Positions 11,113 through 21,555 of a DNA stretch of 64,000 bases are shown in pieces. Source of the stretch: Lucifuga dentata (lineage: Eukaryota; Chordata; Actinopteri; Ophidiiformes; Bythitidae); assembly GCA_014773175.1 (NCBI GenBank), contig VXCM01000811.1, forward strand, positions 238,012-302,011, written 5' to 3'. Position 1 is the first letter of the stretch. Every line of letters begins with the position of its first letter. Both the position numbers and the translations under genes were made by a program. The notes under the pieces are model-generated. The model worked only from the letters and a program-made list of their open reading frames with translations, made no database searches and was not told the DNA's origin.

Positions 11113-12580
11113 AAAGTGTACCTTAACACCAAGACAAACAGACTAAAATCTGAGTATTATATGAGTGTAAACCTTGGTGAGTTATTTGAGAAAACATTTT
11201 GCACACATGTGAGACGATTATCTATCAAATACTGAAAGAACACTAAGACCCATGTGAACTGATCTTCACTCTAATATACTACACAAACAACACACACCCC
11301 ACCAGATTCTGTTCCAGATTCAGTGAAAACACATCTTACAGCTTACAGGCTTCTTCATTTTGTCAGCCATCCAGTCAGGTTAAGGATAATGGTTCTAATG
11401 AGCCACAGACGAGCAGCACAGTACCACTAATCTCCTCAAGTACCCCTCAAAGTCATGACAGTGACCATTCAGAACAGTTTCAGCTTTCCAGACTGGAGAG
11501 AGAAAAAAACACCACAGTTCATTCAGCCTCGGCGTGGTGTGAGAGGAAACCACAGATCAGGATTTCTTTATCCTAAAGTGTCTTGGCATTAGTGAGATCA
11601 TTTTTGGGTCTAACATCATCACGGCGGGACAAATGGATCTTTTCGGAGATGAGCTCAGCTAAGAAAATAATAATAAGCCAAGGTCAAAAGCACTTTTGAG
11701 TTATCTGTAGTAGTAATGTGGTATTAGTACTTGTACATATAAGTAAAAGATTTGAGTTCTTATTCCCCCACAGCATGAACGACTAGTTAAATCTGACTGT
11801 CAGGATGTTCCCAGACAGTGGAATGTTCCCAAGAGCTGCTTTTGGAGTGTTTTTACTCTGTGGGGTACCCAGGCTCTATGGGATACTGAGGGAAACAAAT
11901 AAAGGGGCAGAACTGGGCCGCCGCGTTCCCACCGAGTGACGCAATCTGACGTGTGTCAAGGTCAGCAGAGGCCAAGTGTTTAGAGAATTGTTGAGGAATT
12001 TCCAATGGCTAACCAAAGATTTTCTGGAGAAATAACTCAACACTGCTCAGAATTCAGACCATCTGCTTTGTGTTGGAACCACTTGTGTGTGCATGTGCAT
12101 ATTGTTTTTGTAACTTTTCCAGGTTCATCCAAGGATTAGCCCAACAGTCAATGCATTCACTGTTGCAGATTATCATACAGGCAGAGACAGGCAGATAGAG
12201 GGGAAATGGATTAAAGTAATGGAGGAGGAGGAAAAGATCAGATATGACGCTGATGATTCATCTCACATCACTTTCAATTTGTTTGAAGACTGAATGGAGT
12301 ATTGATCGTGTAATCCTTGGCTGCAGAACAGAGGCTCCTATAGATTCTTCCCTATTCTGTTTTGATTCAAGGACACTTATGAGGTCGATATTCCTTGGAA
12401 TATCCTGGAAAAAACGTGCCTGTTAAAGAAAACACCACAGAGAGGGCTGAGAGAACAGTGCAGCCAGCAGAATCTGAATTTTACAATCTTTCCTTAGCCA
12501 GTCTTTACCATGAGTAATTGAAAATGTTTGTCTTTTCTTTCATTCTGAGACACATTTAAGTTCCAAGCTTTATCAAACGT

Positions 12581-12600
12581 GGGGGGGGGGGNGGGGGGGG
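12581..12600. repeat. Poly-G run with assembly N
   Basis: Eleven G, one N (12592), then eight or more G. The length of this tract is unresolved. Confidence 0.8.
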
Positions 12601-14029
12601 GTCTACATTATGACTGAAGTCATATGGTTACATATAATAAAGGCCTCTGGAGACCAGTGGAGATGGAGCTTCCAGTAATGCATTAAAGGAGTGCAACGCT
12701 CTGTAAAGAATGACCCTCTGCACTGCTGACACAGTTGATGAAAGTCAGTTACACACACACGTGTAGGCATTTTGTACATGTACATAAACAGAGACACATA
12801 CACAGCAGGCATATGGATCCATCATTACACTAGCCTGCATACAAGCAACAAGCTAAATATTCTGTAATCTAATGAGATTTCACAATATCACATAATCAAA
12901 AAAATCTGCCAATGTTGTAAAAATTACATAAGTTCTTGAAGCTAGCATAAAAATCTAACCATAAAAAATCCTCTATAATTTAACACTTTAGTTTCTGTGT
13001 CACCATCTTGAAACAAGACACAGTAAGGCAGATCTCTGCAGGAGAAGCAAGAAAATGAGAGTTCTAACATCCTGAAGCAACTTGATTTGTATTGGAAATG
13101 GATTAATCCCACTGCACTGACTGGTTCTCTCACTTGTATGAAGAAAATTTGATTTTTTTTTATGACCTACTTACAGACAATAATAATGATTTGAAAAATG
13201 GATGACATTTGTAAATTAAGGCTCAGTGTGACTCTTGACTTAAACTAATGAACAAATTAAAAAAATATTACTAAAGTAGGAAAGTGAAAATACTCCATCA
13301 GCTACTCAGGTTGTTTACGGGGTTCTGATCAAAGAAATTAATATGCGTAGTGAGTGAGTCAGGAAAAGGGGAAAAAGTGCAAAGAATCCTGGGTTGTTGC
13401 TTTGCCACATGCCTGTAGCAGACCCCAAACCAATTAGATCTTAATTGAGTGTCAGAGTGAATTCAAGCCATTCAGCTGCAGCTCTTTCAGCCTGTTAGCC
13501 AGAGACAAACATGCTTTGTGACACATGCACTAACTGACCTGGTGGTATTTCGTTCATCTGACCCACTTTCAACAGACGAGTCCATCAAACATGCTGCCCC
13601 AGGTCATTTTCAAAGACAGTGCATGGTATGTGCATCTCACATTCTCTGCCATAAACATACGGACAAAACGTCTTTGGCATGCAAATCACTGGGCTAATGG
13701 CTTTTGCTGAATATTGGTTTGTGCCCAGTAAATATATAGGGTAATAGCTCTGCCTTCCTGCAGACAAGCTAAATAATGGGTCAGATCAACGAGGGTGAAT
13801 TCTTTGATGGCATCTTGCAATTCTGGCAGCATGGAATTTGTCTCCATCGAGCTCTTTGTGCCTACTTGTTGGTTCTCAAATCAACAAGAAACAATTGAGA
13901 AGGGTTGAGCGACAACAGTCTTTAACTACTGTGTTGAACATAACTGCAGAATGTGGGCTATTTAATGTCACAGGAATTATTCTTTTGGGTTTATTTTGGA
14001 GACACTGTGACACTCCATCAACACCTGAC

Positions 14030-14172
14030 ATGTAGCATCAAGCCAGCGTGCAGTCGTTATGTACTTGCTCATGCTATTCATGATTGTGGCTTTGAACTAG
14101 TTCAGTACCCACTCTATTCAACTGATTTGACCCCTCTGTCCTTATCTTTTTCCCAAAAACTGAATTTGTTTG
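14030..14172 (+). pseudogene. Mariner-type (DD34D) transposase fragment, decayed
   Basis: The + strand frame reads AIHDCGFELVQYPLYSTDLTP, then SFSQKLN. This corresponds to the conserved mariner block ...CGFELxxHPPYSPDLAPSDxxLFPxLK around the third catalytic aspartate. Here the APSD part has become TPLS, so that aspartate is missing, and the DNAPAH block upstream is not recognisable. It is a dead fragment; no TIRs were found. Confidence 0.6.
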
Positions 14173-15872
14173 GCCTCAGATGATGTGGAGGAGACTGGGC
14201 TAAAATCCCTCCAGCATCACTGGCATTGATAGGAGAGTGTCAAGTTGAGATGAGACTAAATTTAAAAAGAAAAAAAAAGTTTAATAACTATTGGGCTCAG
14301 AATTTGTCAGTCAAGTCTAAACTTATTCATTCTTTTTATCTATCCATCCTGCTGTTTGATTTATGTGTAGATTTGCAGTAATAAGGGAAGCGATAATGGC
14401 CCAAATTAATCTTCTTTTATATTCAAAGAAAAAAGCTGCATCTTATTAAAAAAAAAAAAAATGTATGATGGGTAATAGAGGAAAAATGCCTCTGTTATTT
14501 GAGAAACATCTGAAGCCGTCTGTTTTTGGAGTCACACTGTAGGTGACATCACTGGAAAACGAGCAATATTTCTCAAAAGTGAAATATTCTCGTGTCTGAG
14601 AAAATAAATCAGGGAACAAGCATCAAATAGCTCATATATTTACAGCTCTGTCTGAGAAAAATGGGGTAGGAGTATAATATGCATGTCTTCACAAATCCTC
14701 TCAGAGGCCTCCAGCACAGAAAGGGCCCCAAGAGAGGGTCCCAGGGGTCAGTACAGCTTCTGGCTACATGTTTTTTTTTTTTTTTTTTTTCTCCCAAAGA
14801 TCCCACACTCAGCTTCTCACTCTGTCACTCTGTTTACTTTGCTCTGTTCCACCTGATACTTCACCCTCATTTTTTCCTACTTCCTTGCGTTGCTTCTCCA
14901 CGTCTATATTTTTCATCCAGCTCTCTTTTTTGTTTCTCTCCCCCTGTGAATGTGGATAACATCAGTGCTGCAGTGTGGCTAAGATTACAGATTACAAGGA
15001 CAGAGAGGCTTTACATTCCCAGGGTATCAAAATCTATCCAACTTTCAGTGATGTCGTGCCTGGCAACCAATCCGCAGGGTTTTTTTTAACCCGTAGTAAA
15101 TAGCCTGAAAGGGGAGTTTGCTGCATAACTCCAAAGGCAGATTTTCTCATTTCCTTTCTGGTCAAGAGTTTTCAAGCGAACTTGTTACAATCTGACCTTT
15201 ACCCCACATGAGAGGCCTTCAAAGCCAACATGGATAAACAGCAGTAGCTAAAGCCCCTCATGACTGCTGCATGAATTAATTCAAGAGATCAATGGGGGAT
15301 TTACAATGTCAAGCTGCTAAATCTTTCTCCTGATTCCCATTAACAGGACTGATGGCAACAGTCAGAGCATGAACACACAAGCGATGACAGCATACAGATA
15401 CAGAGAGATTTGCCTTTCAGGTGAAATTATCAGCACACTGATGCTGCAGGTGCTGAGATGCAATAGTGAAATCAAACCATTTGTACTTTTTCTCTCTACG
15501 TCTCTTCCACATTATTCTCTTTTGCCTCCTCCATTCATCTCTGCACCTTTTCCCACTCCCTTCTCCTCCTCCTCCACTTCCTATTTTTCTCCTTGAGTCA
15601 GAGGTTATTCAATCATTTCCAGATGACAGCAGCATCCAGCTCAAAGATAAATCACGATAGGTTAGGTTTGTTTTCAAAGATCGTTGTAATAAAATATTTT
15701 GAGGCAAGTGGAAATGTTTGGGGAAGCAAAGGAGGTGCTGCAGTTTCCAGATGGATTCAGGAAGAGAGAGATAATTTTCTGAAAACTGATCCAGTTTTCT
15801 GAGAATACAGTTATTTGTCAATAATTCAATCAATGGTTCATAAGTCTTTAAAAGGGAATTTTAATGTGACAT
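14173..15872. other. Intergenic, no gene recognised
   Basis: AT- and pyrimidine-rich sequence with poly-A at about 14449-14461 and poly-T at 14770-14790. The longer + strand frames here read through the poly-T and low-complexity CT tracts and are not credible genes. Confidence 0.5.
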
Positions 15873-15880
15873 CTGTAGTC
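15873..15880. repeat. Target-site duplication, left copy (CTGTAGTC)
   Basis: Eight bases before the hAT element, exactly repeated at 17726-17733. Confidence 0.85.
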
Positions 15881-15958
15881 CAGCGGCGGTTCATTAATGC
15901 AGGGCGCCCCCCTCCAAATATCTAGAAAAGAAAGTCTACTTAAACAAGTTAAACATAA

Positions 15959-16093
15959 ATTAATTACATAATGCAAAATAATTATAAAATAAATAATTGT
16001 GTACTCCTACATCGCGCCTGGTAGTNATTAATTACATAATGCAAAATAATTATAAAATAAATAATTGTGTACTCCTACATCGCGCCTGGTAGT
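15959..16093. repeat. 67-nt exact duplication around one N (probable assembly artefact)
   Basis: 15959-16025 and 16027-16093 are identical, separated only by N at 16026. This looks like two contig ends that overlap by 67 nt and were scaffolded with a one-base gap rather than merged. Confidence 0.85.
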
Positions 16094-16217
16094 TTGTAAG
16101 TGCCTTTCAGGATTCATTAAAAATGTATTTGTTGAATTTCTACATAAATACATATACTTCCTGGGTGAGGGGCGCCGGCCAAATGTGTAGGTAGGTCCTT
16201 TAACTTTTGACAAGCAG

Positions 16218-16352
16218 GTGACCTGAGGCTGCTCTTTCATTGGCTTCTGCAGATTTTTCCACGCCTCCCACTTTTATTGACAGCNGTGACCTGAGGCTGC
16301 TCTTTCATTGGCTTCTGCAGATTTTTCCACGCCTCCCACTTTTATTGACAGC
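16218..16352. repeat. Second 67-nt exact duplication around one N (probable assembly artefact)
   Basis: 16218-16284 and 16286-16352 are identical, separated by N at 16285. The length equals that of the duplication 260 bp upstream, which fits a fixed assembly overlap rather than biology. Confidence 0.85.
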
Positions 16353-16559
16353 GAATTAGTATAGTTTTTAGTTTTTTGTTGTTTTTTTTTTAATTTTGGA
16401 TGTGATGTGAGATTTGATGTGATTGGATGTGAGATTTGGAACGTGATTGGAAATATTGTAGACACTGTCTTTCCGGTTTACACCCGCCATTAAATACAAC
16501 TCGGCCCTCCGTCCTTTTCCTCCTCCGGTAGCTAGCTAGCAAGTTTGCGTTTTCGAGAG

Positions 16560-17202
16560 ATGGCAACTTCAAGTGGAACTGTGGAAAAAGTAAATTCGGT
16601 GCTTTCTGCACAAAAACAGCCCTTTTCAAGGCTTTCACTGGAAGAAAAGAAGAGGGTTAAGGAGCTTGGACCGGACCGACCTGATTTAAAAATTCAGCAG
16701 CAGACAAGTGATGAGGACGAGCTAACACCGGGGCTTCTCCCGCTGCTTTATGACAAACGGAGCTGGCTGACGGGATGCGGTGTGAGTAATGCCCTTTTTA
16801 TTTCCCTGTTTGCTGTTTTAAAGTGTCGGCACAGAAGCGTTGTGGACAAAGACGTGCGTACAAGACCTAAAACACCTGTCTGAGAAATGCAAACGGCACG
16901 AAGGTAGCCGCAGCCATGTAGAAAATTTCATGAAGCTACAGTTTTTTGGTAGGCTAAGCATCGCTGAACAGCTAGATGAAGGCTACAGGATTGGCATTAG
17001 AAGGCGCAAGGAAGAGGTCACAAAAAAATCGACACATCCTGTCCAGAATAATAGATTAGGTGAAATTTTGGGGAAGTCTCAGCTTTCCATTCAGACCCAG
17101 TTTATACAATTGTTTGCGGACCCCAGTATGCAGAAATATTCAAATACAATAGGTGAAAATAACACATATTTACTGCATGAGAAAAACTGTAAGGGATTAG
17201 CA
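16560..17202 (+). pseudogene. hAT (ZMYM1/TTF-type) transposase, N-terminal part, disrupted
   Basis: An ATG at 16560 in good context opens a frame reading VKELGPDRPDLKIQQ and, further on, LLYDKRSWLTGCG, as in ZMYM1-like hAT proteins. The zinc-finger motif FPCLLF is at 16801-16818, but in the next frame, so a small indel lies just before 16801. A TAA follows at 16819. The same second frame then continues GTEALWTKTCVQDLKHLSEK, with KRHE, then IAEQLDEGY, then RRRKEEV. After about 17020 similarity stops and the catalytic core is absent. It cannot encode an active enzyme. Confidence 0.8.
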
Positions 17203-17204
17203 TA

Positions 17205-17300
17205 AAGTGTCTGCAAAGAGACTCGTGGGTACCTAAAGAACCCATTTTCATTCAGATATCTTGAGGGCAGAGGTCAAGGGACCCCTGTGAAATAATAATG
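17205..17300. repeat. Fragment of a fish interspersed repeat inside the hAT element
   Basis: Contains AGACTCGTGGGTACC, AACCCATTTTCATTCA, and ATATCTTGAGG then AGAGGTCAAGGGACCCCT. I recall this order of blocks from a widespread fish repeat. Family name not assigned; recognition is from memory only. Confidence 0.5.
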
Positions 17301-17725
17301 ATGGAGAATAATGTGAGTAAAGGTCCACTTAGGACCCAAATGTTGGTTAAAATAAATTGTGAGTAGTATTTTCCAACAGCAGTGAGCAGGATTTAATTCA
17401 TTCAGCTGATTACTCTGTTTCTGTGCATGCATGTAAACATAGTCAGTGTATAACTGAAGATATTTATTTTTTTTCTCTATAATTTCAGTTGAAACCGTTA
17501 TGTTCATTTTGCTCTTAAGTTCTTAATTAAATGAGAAAATACTCAGTACTTTTCATTTGTCAAGTATTTAATTTGGTTATTTCATACAGACTATTTCTTT
17601 ACTAAATTACCAGGAAACATGCTATATTGTGATATATTGAGATATGAAATGACCTATAGCGGGATAGAAGATTTTGTCCATATACCCCGCACCCCCCCAA
17701 CATTTTTCGTCACCAGCCGCCATTG

Positions 17726-17733
17726 CTGTAGTC
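17726..17733. repeat. Target-site duplication, right copy (CTGTAGTC)
   Basis: Exact partner of 15873-15880. Confidence 0.85.
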
Positions 17734-18313
17734 TTACTTTTCATCATCACCCAAGAACAAAATCCTTAAGATTCTTTTCCTTAATCTCAAGGAAAAGATT
17801 ATTACATTTCACACATACTTTATTTACACCTTCCTCACATTCCAGATCAAACAAAACTTACTATAATGAACGTATTGTTCTTAAAGTCTGTCTTAAAGCC
17901 AGTTAAATTTAAAATTAGCATTTCTGATCAGTAGTGTGTCTTTCTAGGAAGGTCGCTGACCTCAAACTCTTTTTTGATTGTTGATTTTGTTGTTGTCAAT
18001 GCTAATTTGTCACAGATTAGCCCGAGCAAAGAAGTTTCACATATGCAGCGTTTCTCCTGCAGGCCTCCTTTATCTCATGACCTCTTGCTAAGCTGCTGGA
18101 GGCAGGTACTGAGCTCTAATGCTGGGGGCTTCTGGAAAATCTGAGTCTCTTGACTGGACATGGCTTCACTCTTGAAGTTTGCTTTCCAGTTTCATATCTC
18201 TTTTGTTTTTTAAGTCATATATAAAGTATGTTGTATCTAAGTCACTATCAGTTTGAGTAATGTTCAGCTGCACTTTCAAAGTACAGAAAGGAATCCTGGA
18301 GCTCCTGAAATAG

Positions 18314-18348
<35 letters not shown>

Positions 18349-18349
18349 G
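18314..18349. repeat. (TA)n then (CA)-rich microsatellite
   Basis: Alternating TA tract that passes into TACACATATACACA. Confidence 0.85.
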
Positions 18350-18632
18350 GTGCATTATGTTCAATGTGTCACAATAAAATTAGTTAAAAGTGTACTGGAC
18401 AACATTCGGATAAAATACTATAATTTTTAAGCTGCCCTTTAAACCAGAAAAATCCAATTAAAGGATCTGAAAGACTTAAAAATCAGTGCTTTTGGACTTT
18501 TATAGGACTAAATCCTTTTAGATTTTAATAATCTTAATCCTATAGAACTACAGCATTGGTTTCAAAATAATATTTTTATTGGAAAAATTCTATTAGAATC
18601 ATTGGACTCTTTGACTAGGGGAGCATAAACAT

Positions 18633-18634
<2 letters not shown>

Positions 18635-18679
<45 letters not shown>
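18635..18679. repeat. (TC)n microsatellite
   Basis: Uninterrupted TC tract of about 22 units, a pure polypurine/polypyrimidine mirror repeat. Confidence 0.9.
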
Positions 18680-18682
<3 letters not shown>

Positions 18683-18860
18683 TTCCTCAGTCCATTGCTG
18701 TATAAGAACCTGGCATAGCGTCAGGCCCCTGTGCTTTCAAACATCTGTGCCATTGCCAGCAGCACTGTGCACCATCATTTCCTTCTATGGTGAATAAGAG
18801 AGAGGTCAGCACAGAGGTCCTTTAAATTTCTCAGACATCACTAACAAGCTTGGCACTATG

Positions 18861-18874
18861 CTGCCTCCTTGTGG
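18861..18874 (-). promoter_or_regulatory. CTCF-like motif
   Basis: On the - strand it reads CCACAAGGAGGCAG, matching the CTCF core CCACNAGGNGGCAG at every fixed position. Motif evidence only. Confidence 0.4.
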
Positions 18875-19409
18875 CTCAAAACTGTAAATACAGCTGAATG
18901 ATCACATAGTAATTACAATTTACCAAGATTTCCATTCAGATCTTTTCCTTTATTATGCTGTATGTGAAATTTATGGAGCTGTTGCTTTGCCACATGGCAT
19001 ATATCTTAGCTGATATTTGGCACAGGCTCAAGTGATTTTAACATGCAACTTAATGCTATACATAGTAGTTAAATAAAGCCATAAACAACTGTGAAAGCAG
19101 AAATCATATGGGGGAATTGGTCCTATCATGTAATTAAAAGTTAAACTAATAAAATTAATAATTTATCCACTCACATTTACATACCCGAAGGAACCGGACA
19201 TGAGTGATGCATTCTGGCATAAAGCATTTACCAAATTTACAATGTTAAATTACATAAATTTGATATTATAATTTGATATTGTATTATTTTTAAAAAATTG
19301 ATATTATGCTAATTTTTAAATAAATATTTATTGAGTAAAACACTCTACAGCCCCAATCTTAACTTGCTGTATCTGACATAGCTGGTTGGAGTTAAAAACG
19401 TTGGACATA

Positions 19410-19423
19410 CTGCCCTCTAGTGG
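19410..19423 (-). promoter_or_regulatory. CTCF-like motif
   Basis: On the - strand it reads CCACTAGAGGGCAG, a strong match to the vertebrate CTCF core CCASYAGRKGGCA, about 1.3 kb beyond the lepr stop codon. Motif evidence only. Confidence 0.45.
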
Positions 19424-20474
19424 CAGCTGAGTGATTTGTACATGACACAAGGTTTATGCTGAGAGCTGTACTTTAAAGGAAAAGGGAAAAAGGAAAAAAG
19501 ACAGGGAAGAGGAAAAAGATATCAGGTTTTAAAGAGCAAAATGATCTGATCCAGTTAGCATAGATTTAACCTCATCTTAAACTTTAAGACAGAGAGAGAC
19601 AGGGCCAATATCTATTGTTAGTTCATATAATGATCAACAACTGTGATAGTTTCCCAAACATTATTACCCCATGACCACACACACACAGCTTCATCGTGAG
19701 GTGTTGTGTGAATATTTCACTGGCACGGCTGTTGACAATAAATACTTTATTTTCACCATGAAAAATAGACGAGATCTTAATATACAGTAACAATTCCTGT
19801 CCAAACATATTGTAATATTTTGATTTCTCTTTTATTTTTGTCGTACCCTGGACACAAAGCTACATTCTTTTGTCTTTTGTTTACACCAGACACGCTGTGC
19901 ATTGAAAATGGCTAAATACAGAAAAATGGCCATTTCTTCACAATTGGAACAAAGATTCAAATACAATACAGTACAATGTAAAAATAGAAAACATTCTTTG
20001 TGTTGGCGGCTGACTCGGGATACTGCAGGTGCACTTTTCCTTCACAGTCTAATGAGTTCTGCAGTTGACAGGCTTTTTTCTCTGTAAAATGAAGCCAGCA
20101 GAATTCAGCACAGATGATGGCTTGTTTTCAGCAGGTTAATGGGAGCAGCAGGGTGGTAATGAGTAAACATAGGCATACAGAGAATTCCCACATCTTTTTA
20201 AAACACATATAAGATATATTTGGGATGTTTAAAGCTACAGGATGCCTTCCCTCCCCTGACTACCACTGCTTGTACACAGAGTGTATATGCTTCCTTCTGT
20301 GCATTTAACTATATTCCAGTAATTTCCCTTTTTTTTTTTCTTTAAGTGTAAGCTCATTTTTCTTCTGCAAGTACTCCCACCTCAGTAACATTGTGGCACA
20401 GTAGAATCTGGCTTTTAAAGCCCAATAAAGAAATAAATAAATGCCTACAGATGACAGGCTTGTCACTTCCTGAC

Positions 20475-20480
20475 TTTATT
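20475..20480 (-). terminator. Candidate lepr polyadenylation signal
   Basis: TTTATT on the + strand is AATAAA on the - strand, about 215 nt after the lepr stop. Further AATAAA hexamers on the - strand (for example near 19747 and 19828) would give a longer UTR. Confidence 0.35.
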
Positions 20481-20694
20481 TCTTTCTCTCCCCACAGAAC
20501 ACGATAGCAGCATCAATGAATAGCTTGATTTGTTAGTAGAGGTATTTTTACATTTTCCATTTTAAAACATCACAAAGACTGATGGATTGCCACGGCAAAG
20601 CCGTTTTGGCAAATGCTAGATCGTGACACAGTGAACAACACAAAGCGAAAGTTGCTCTTTTGGTCAGTTTGTGGCATTGACGGTCTCTTGCGTT
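20481..20694 (-). other. lepr: lepr 3' UTR (proximal part)
   Basis: Non-coding sequence directly after the TAA at 20695-20697, up to the first candidate polyadenylation signal. Confidence 0.5.
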
Positions 20695-21555
20695 TTAGCT
20701 GAGTTGCCTTGTAGGAGAAGTTTGAAACTGAGGCAGGTACGACGGGGAAAAACCATACGATGATGCTGCCAGCAGCTCACTGGGCTCACTCGAGTCCTCA
20801 CAACCAAGTAAAGGGTGTACCTCTATAAAAGAACAGTCCTCTCTGTTCAAAACTCCATTTCTAATCAGCTCAGTTTTTGTTTCCTCCTCTTGCTCGCTTT
20901 CCTCATCCTCTGCTGGGTAGTCCATTCCCAAATAATACAAGTCCTTCCCTTCTCTCACCTCTTCGTCTTCCTGTTCTGATGTTTCTGAAAATTTCTCCAT
21001 GGAGTTGTAGGAGCAGGAACGCCTCGGGGCGTCTGTCTCACCTCGATAACTATCGAGCTCCCACAAGCCACCAGGGAAAGATCCAGAAATGTCAGAGTTA
21101 TTGGCAGAGAAATTTCCCTCATCGCTGGAACTGCTGCCGCTACCATCCTTATAGTGGAGATGATCCGGCTGCTGCTCCTGCTTTGGATTGCACAGCAGCA
21201 CGGTGGTGTATATGACTGAAGACTGGGCAGAGCTGTCATTGCTGTCTGGATGCTGGTCTGGTGGGGGGTCGATGGGCTGCAACTCACGGTGCTCTGGGCT
21301 TAATGTAGACAGATCATCCATAGTAGGAACCAAAGAGGGAACTCCATCCAGGAGCACCTCTGTGGATGAGGAGGTGTTCCTGGCTGCTAAGGAAGGGGCT
21401 GAGTCAGGAGTTACAGACATGTATGGAGTCTGAACCAAGGCTAGGAATTCAGCTTTATCTACTATGACGGCTTTGGAAATATTCTCAGTGGGCACCAGCA
21501 GAGACCAGGCTGGAAGCCCCTCGGGGGGTCGGAACAGGTGGTCAAATGTATCCGA
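20695..21555 (-). CDS. lepr: lepr exon 20: cytoplasmic tail and stop
   Basis: Residues 849-1134, phase 0 entry after the acceptor GTCTAG; TAA at 20695-20697. It starts [15 protein letters not shown], matching the segment just after Box 1. Signalling motifs: SVIYTTVL (Y964, equivalent to the SHP2/SOCS3 site), KDLYYLGM (Y1055/1056, equivalent to the STAT5 site), and SYLPQFQT (Y1121, a YXXQ STAT3 docking site). Between them are acidic runs rich in Glu and Ser. One large exon encodes the whole tail. Confidence 0.97.
   Translation of the reverse strand, partial: SDTFDHLFRPPEGLPAWSLLVPTENISKAVIVDKAEFLALVQTPYMSVTPDSAPSLAARNTSSSTEVLLDGVPSLVPTMDDLSTLSPEHRELQPIDPPPDQHPDSNDSSAQSSVIYTTVLLCNPKQEQQPDHLHYKDGSGSSSSDEGNFSANNSDISGSFPGGLWELDSYRGETDAPRRSCSYNSMEKFSETSEQEDEEVREGKDLYYLGMDYPAEDEESEQEEETKTELIRNGVLNREDCSFIEVHPLLGCEDSSEPSELLAASSYGFSPSYLPQFQTSPTRQLS

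Larger units (their letters stand above)
9862..14029. other. Intergenic, no gene recognised
   Basis: Holds a poly-A run at 10621-10644, a partial copy of the inverted-repeat element family (about 10990-11112), and a poly-G run with an N at 12581-12600. ORFs here are short and look like chance. Confidence 0.5.
15881..17725 (+). mobile_element. hAT-family element with truncated ZMYM1-like transposase
   Basis: Exact 8-bp duplications CTGTAGTC at 15873-15880 and 17726-17733 bound the element. The left end is CAGCGGCGGTTC; the right end, read on the opposite strand, is CAATGGCGGCTGGTGA, so the terminal repeat is CA..GGCGG. Inside, on the + strand, is the start of a transposase of the hAT/ZMYM1-like (TTF zinc finger) type, broken by a frameshift and a stop and then lost. 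After it comes a piece of another fish repeat at about 17205-17300. The apparent length of 1845 bp includes two 67-nt duplications at single Ns (16026 and 16285), probably assembly artefacts. Confidence 0.85.
17734..20474. other. Intergenic between hAT element and lepr 3' end
   Basis: AT-rich, with TA (18314-18336) and TC (18635-18679) microsatellites and two CTCF-like motifs at 18861 and 19410. No gene recognised. Part of it could be lepr 3' UTR if distal polyadenylation is used. Confidence 0.5.

Noticed and set aside
14679..15089. 136-codon + strand open frame
   Set aside because: It runs through a poly-T tract and CT-rich sequence, giving poly-Phe and Ser runs; not a credible protein.
20877..21433. 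+ strand frames of 112 and 81 codons and a second - strand frame of 110 codons
   Set aside because: Shadows of the large lepr tail exon in other frames.
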